Below are positions 4,728 through 7,451 of a DNA stretch of 7,451 nucleotides, in pieces. The stretch lies in NCBI GenBank assembly GCA_946409885.1, contig CAMJYF010000078.1, forward strand, positions 1 through 7,451. Direction: 5' to 3'. Below the pieces are notes generated by a model. The model had not been told where the DNA came from and did no database searches. It saw only the letters and a list, made by a program, of their open reading frames with translations. Position numbers and translations under genes: made by a program. Origin of the DNA: an uncultured Clostridia bacterium (lineage in GTDB: Bacteria > Bacillota > Clostridia > Oscillospirales > Acutalibacteraceae). Numbering within the stretch: position 1 is the stretch's first letter; each line of letters starts with the position of its first letter.

Positions 4728-7229
4728 TCAGAACCGGTCCCCGGGATTTGTTTCATGGGTTCTTCCGGTCAGAACGGTCCAGCCCTCCAGGCTGCCTTCG
4801 GCAAGGCGGATGCTGACCGCGCCGTTCTTTACCTCCACCGTGCCGAGGCCCCCGGGAAAGCACAGGGGCAGGGTGATATTCTCCGCAATGGGGTTCACCT
4901 GTATGGTCCGCCGGGCGGCGTCGACGCGCAGGCCCAGGGCCGCGTGCAGCGTGGTCCAGCTTGACATGGGCCGGGTGTAGTGGTGGCCGCACTCCCAGTG
5001 GTCCCACAGCGCCCCAAAGCGGGACTGGTTTTCCTGAATGGCCGCGACCAGCGCCTCCGCCTCGTCCCGCAGCCCCACGCTGAGGCACAGCGCGGCGGTC
5101 ACGTAGCCGACGCCCGTCCATACGGCCTCCGTCTGGCAGTTTTTGTAAGAGAACAGCGTGGTGCGCCGCCCCGGAGGGCAGGAGGCGTTGATCAGCCCGC
5201 CGTCCGGGGTAAAGTTATTTTCAAGTATCACCCGCAGCACGTCCCGGACGCGCCCGTCCGGCAGGTTGCCCCCAATGCCCGCCGCGCGCAGGAACCATTC
5301 CCCGTCCAGCTGGTCCGTCATCAGGGTCTCGTCCTTCTCTTCGCCCCGGCGCCACAGGTCGTAGTAGGCGCCGTTCCACAGGCGCGTTTCAAGGGAGGCA
5401 AGGCCCTTTTTCAGCAGGCCCCGCCAGCTTTCGGCGCGGGTGCTGTCGCCCATCTCATCGGCCAGCAGGGCGGCGGCCTTTAACGCCGCGAGCCATAACA
5501 CCGAGATATACACCGGGGTGCCGGAAAAATTCCAGGCGTCGTAGGTGTTGCGCGTGGTATCGTGATCGGGAAGGCCGTCGCCGTCCGCGTCAAGCGCCCC
5601 GATGGAATCCATGGCGCGGATCACGTGGGGCCACATGTCTTTGAGATAACCGGCGTCTCCGGTCCAGAGGTAATCCCGCAGCGTCATCAGCACAAACTGG
5701 TTGTTCATATCCACCCGCTCGTAGCCGTTACCCACGTGGTCCAGGTCCGGCGTGAAGAAGTGGTGCACGCGCCCGTCCTCCCGCTGAAAGGCGGCCCCCA
5801 TGCGCATCTGCCGGAGCTGCAGCTCCGGGAACAGCGCCAGCAGGCCGAAGGACGCGTGGTAGGTGATGTCCGTGGTGTGGAAGCCGCAAAAGCCCTGCCC
5901 CTCCCACAGACCGAACTTGCCGTCCTTGAGCAGCCACGAGCATTTTAAAAGCGTGCTCAGGTGGCCGCTCCAGCAGTCCGGGTAGACCTCCGGCAGGGTC
6001 GTGTTATAAAGCAAATCGGAGAACGCGGCGGCCTTGTCGAACACCTCCGGATGGGTCCGCAGATAATCGTTGGCCTCCGTCGCCCCGTCAAACAGGTTCT
6101 CGTAGTAATGGCCCAGCCGCCGCCCGTCTTTGGCGAAGTGGTTCGGGAAATACCAGGTGAGGATAAACCGCACCGTCTTTGTTTCGCCCGGTTCCAGCCG
6201 CACCGTGCCGCAAAGAGCGGCCGCGCCGAATTCCGCCGGGTTCTGGATATGCAGGCGGTCCTGCCCTTTCATGGCCGCGAGAAAAGCGGCCCGCTCCGCC
6301 CGGTCCGCCGGGAAGGCGGGGTTCGTGGCGCGGATGCGCCGCAGCACGGAGGCGGCGAAGGGATAGCGGAGATACGCGTCGAAAAGCGTGGTGAGCTCGC
6401 AGTCGGACAACGCTTCCATATTTTCGGGGATCACGGGCGGGGGTGAACCGGCTTCGCTGTCCGGCAGGCGGCCGGTTTCCCGAAAGCCGAACAGCACGGA
6501 TTCCTGGCTGACGCCGAAGTTGTCGTCGTCGAAGATATACTCCCGCAGAAAGCGCCGGTACTCGCCCGCGATATAGCTCTTTTCGCCGTCGCCGCCGATG
6601 CTCAGGCACGTCTCGCCGCAGTTCGGCGCGTCGGTCCGCTCCGCCGGGCGCATCGTAACGCTGACGCTGTCCCGGTCCGCCGCAAGGGTATTCCGGCAGC
6701 CGCCGTCGTTGCAGAAGGTCGGCGCCAGCGTACCGAGCAAACTCACCGTCAGCGGCCCGGCCCCCGGGTTTTCGATCTCGAAATCCATGTAAAACCCCGG
6801 CGTAGCGGCGATATCCGTGTTGTGCGGCACAAAGGGGGCGACGGCCCGTCCCGTCACCCGGCAGGGCAGGGCCGCGTCCTCATATCGCAGCTTACACACG
6901 GGGAACCGCCCGTCAAACACGATCCGTTCCACCGGCTTGTTCCAGGGGAACATCCGGTAGGAAAAATCCTCCGGCTCGGTTTTCATGCCCAGCTTGCGGA
7001 CCACGGGACGTCCGCCCTCCTGTTCCGCCCGGACCCAGAAGGACAGCGCGCCGGTGTGGCCCTCGCCGTCGTCCGCCTTGTTTTCCCAGCAGACCTCTGT
7101 CATGCGGGGCGGGTTGGCGATCTGCCAGTAGTGGAACTCCCCGTCGGGGAACAGCTCCACGCTGCCCGCGCCGATGCCGCCCAGCGCGATGCCGCTGGCG
7201 CCGGGCTTGGTCATCACGATCTTTGCCAT
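4728..7229 (-). CDS. GH116 beta-glycosidase (GBA2 / non-lysosomal glucosylceramidase-like)
   Basis: An 833-residue retaining beta-glycosidase of family GH116; characterised members include human GBA2 (glucosylceramide), Thermoanaerobacterium beta-glucosidase and archaeal enzymes acting on beta-Glc, beta-Xyl or beta-GlcNAc. Residues 1-390 form the N-terminal beta-sandwich (GIALGGIGAGSVELFPDGEF at 13-32); about 400-775 form the (alpha/alpha)6 barrel. LWEGQG with Glu443 fits the nucleophile and lies 11 residues before the conserved Asp454, the spacing I recall in the Thermoanaerobacterium enzyme (Glu441/Asp452). NTYDAW with Asp564 fits the acid/base. CQTEAVWTGVGY (698-709) and YTRPMSSW (751-758) are further family blocks. 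No signal peptide, so probably cytoplasmic. The MAKIVMTKPG start at 7229 has AAAGGAGA with an 8-nt spacer; an upstream in-frame ATG (7292) lies at the predicted transcription start and is rejected. The second Glu of the GBA2 motif EGxE is Gly446 here. Substrate unknown. Confidence 0.94.
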   Translation of the reverse strand: MAKIVMTKPGASGIALGGIGAGSVELFPDGEFHYWQIANPPRMTEVCWENKADDGEGHTGALSFWVRAEQEGGRPVVRKLGMKTEPEDFSYRMFPWNKPVERIVFDGRFPVCKLRYEDAALPCRVTGRAVAPFVPHNTDIAATPGFYMDFEIENPGAGPLTVSLLGTLAPTFCNDGGCRNTLAADRDSVSVTMRPAERTDAPNCGETCLSIGGDGEKSYIAGEYRRFLREYIFDDDNFGVSQESVLFGFRETGRLPDSEAGSPPPVIPENMEALSDCELTTLFDAYLRYPFAASVLRRIRATNPAFPADRAERAAFLAAMKGQDRLHIQNPAEFGAAALCGTVRLEPGETKTVRFILTWYFPNHFAKDGRRLGHYYENLFDGATEANDYLRTHPEVFDKAAAFSDLLYNTTLPEVYPDCWSGHLSTLLKCSWLLKDGKFGLWEGQGFCGFHTTDITYHASFGLLALFPELQLRQMRMGAAFQREDGRVHHFFTPDLDHVGNGYERVDMNNQFVLMTLRDYLWTGDAGYLKDMWPHVIRAMDSIGALDADGDGLPDHDTTRNTYDAWNFSGTPVYISVLWLAALKAAALLADEMGDSTRAESWRGLLKKGLASLETRLWNGAYYDLWRRGEEKDETLMTDQLDGEWFLRAAGIGGNLPDGRVRDVLRVILENNFTPDGGLINASCPPGRRTTLFSYKNCQTEAVWTGVGYVTAALCLSVGLRDEAEALVAAIQENQSRFGALWDHWECGHHYTRPMSSWTTLHAALGLRVDAARRTIQVNPIAENITLPLCFPGGLGTVEVKNGAVSIRLAEGSLEGWTVLTGRTHETNPGDRF
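5811..5828. repeat. 18-bp perfect palindrome inside the GH116 gene
   Basis: CCGGAGCTGCAGCTCCGG is its own inverse complement. It encodes PELQLR of the GH116 barrel, so codon preference in a GC-rich gene could produce it by chance. Confidence 0.5.
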
Positions 7230-7244
7230 GGAGACGTCTCCTTT
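7230..7244 (-). promoter_or_regulatory. GH116 ribosome binding site within a 12-bp palindrome
   Basis: The minus strand reads AAAGGAGA (7244-7237) with an 8-nt spacer from GGAG to the ATG at 7229. GGAGACGTCTCC (7230-7241) is a perfect palindrome and ends directly at the start codon, so the Shine-Dalgarno GGAG could pair with CTCC next to the ATG in a 4-bp hairpin. It decides the start codon and may dampen initiation. Confidence 0.7.
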
Positions 7245-7276
7245 CATTTTTAAACATAGCCGATTGTAAAACTTAT

Positions 7277-7315
7277 TTGTTTGTTCATACATCCATTATA
7301 TCATATTGTTTGTTC
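7277..7315. repeat. Two direct copies of a 10-bp repeat flanking the GH116 -10 box
   Basis: TTGTTTGTTC occurs at 7277-7286 and again, identically, at 7306-7315 (GAACAAACAA on the minus strand), 29 bp apart, nearly three helical turns. The predicted -10 (7295-7303) lies between them, so one copy falls in the -35/-10 spacer and the other just after the transcription start. This is a plausible tandem operator, for example for a repressor. No regulator gene is in the window to test the idea. Confidence 0.5.
7295..7303 (-). promoter_or_regulatory. Extended -10 promoter element of the GH116 gene
   Basis: The minus strand reads TGATATAAT: a perfect TATAAT (7300-7295) with the TGn extension (7303-7301). 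No good -35 is present; the best 17-nt-spaced hexamer is GTGCAA, 3/6, as is common for extended -10 promoters. The start would be near 7288, giving a leader of about 58 nt. Confidence 0.65.
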
Positions 7316-7363
7316 TTTTGCACTACTGTTTTTTTTGTGCGGTGTTGCCTTAGTTTAGAAAAA

Positions 7364-7451
7364 TCAGCGATTGAAAGAAAACAGCCTGAGGAAGAAGGAT
7401 ATAATCCTGTCAAAAAAGTCGCTGATCAGATCAAAAAACGAAGCTTCCTGC
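7364..7451 (-). CDS. C-terminal end of an unidentified upstream gene (partial)
   Basis: A minus-strand frame enters from the window edge and ends at TGA (7366-7364), giving 28 residues that finish DFFDRIISFFLRLFSFNR. Phe, Ile and Leu alternate with Asp, Arg and Ser in an amphipathic pattern that resembles the short C-terminal tails I associate with clostridial surface or exported proteins. The family cannot be named from so short a piece. No terminator is seen between its stop and the GH116 promoter. The complementary plus-strand frame is also open and Lys/Glu-rich, but has no start codon with a ribosome site. Confidence 0.45.
   Translation of the reverse strand, partial: QEASFFDLISDFFDRIISFFLRLFSFNR

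Noticed and set aside
7363..7426. ATCAGCGA/TCGCTGAT inverted repeat and AGGAT-ATA-ATCCT hairpin as noncoding signals
   Set aside because: Both lie within or at the end of the likely partial minus-strand coding sequence and have no T-run or partner elements. The TATAAT at 7400-7405 on the plus strand has no suitably spaced -35.

Overview
The window is a glycan-degradation segment with every recognisable gene on the minus strand. The genome is GC-rich apart from one gene (spot counts: 43/60 G+C at 2521-2580, 39/60 at 6241-6300, but 22/60 at 3961-4020). Strong AGGAG-type ribosome binding sites about 8 nt from the starts, an extended TGnTATAAT -10 box and the mix of protein families suggest a high-GC gut-type Clostridia/Firmicutes bacterium, perhaps Oscillospiraceae. 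That placement is inference; there is no rRNA or other phylogenetic marker here.

In transcription order (high to low coordinates): (1) the last 28 residues of an unidentified gene with a Phe-rich amphipathic tail, ending at 7364. (2) A noncoding leader (7230-7363) with a good extended -10 promoter flanked by two copies of a 10-bp direct repeat. (3) A GH116 beta-glycosidase (GBA2/glucosylceramidase-like), 833 aa. (4) A 133-bp gap with a perfect 12-bp inverted repeat next to a second promoter. (5) An AAA_14/DUF4143 ATPase, 396 aa, clearly AT-richer than its neighbours and probably acquired. (6) A 123-bp gap with an 8-bp inverted repeat and a plus-strand terminator-like hairpin. (7) A GH20 beta-N-acetylhexosaminidase, 468 aa. 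(8) A GH51 alpha-L-arabinofuranosidase-type protein, 391 aa, without its N-terminal part. (9) A 2H-family RNA 2',3'-cyclic phosphodiesterase (thpR), 174 aa. (10) A short noncoding end with a 10-bp inverted repeat.

GH116, GH20 and GH51 enzymes would remove beta-Glc/Xyl/GlcNAc-type, beta-GlcNAc/GalNAc and alpha-arabinofuranosyl residues. None has a visible signal peptide, so they would act in the cytoplasm on imported oligosaccharides; no transporter or regulator lies in the window. The GH51 frame begins inside the catalytic barrel only 47 bp after the GH20 stop, so it is probably a deletion derivative. The ATPase gene interrupts the glycosidase series and brings its own promoter. thpR is a housekeeping-type RNA enzyme that may just be the last gene of the transcript.

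I see no CRISPR array, tRNA, rRNA, transposase or recognisable insertion-sequence end. Nothing here amounts to a clearly new system. The best leads are the GH51 truncation, the AT-rich ATPase cassette with its abutting inverted repeat, and the repeat-flanked GH116 promoter.
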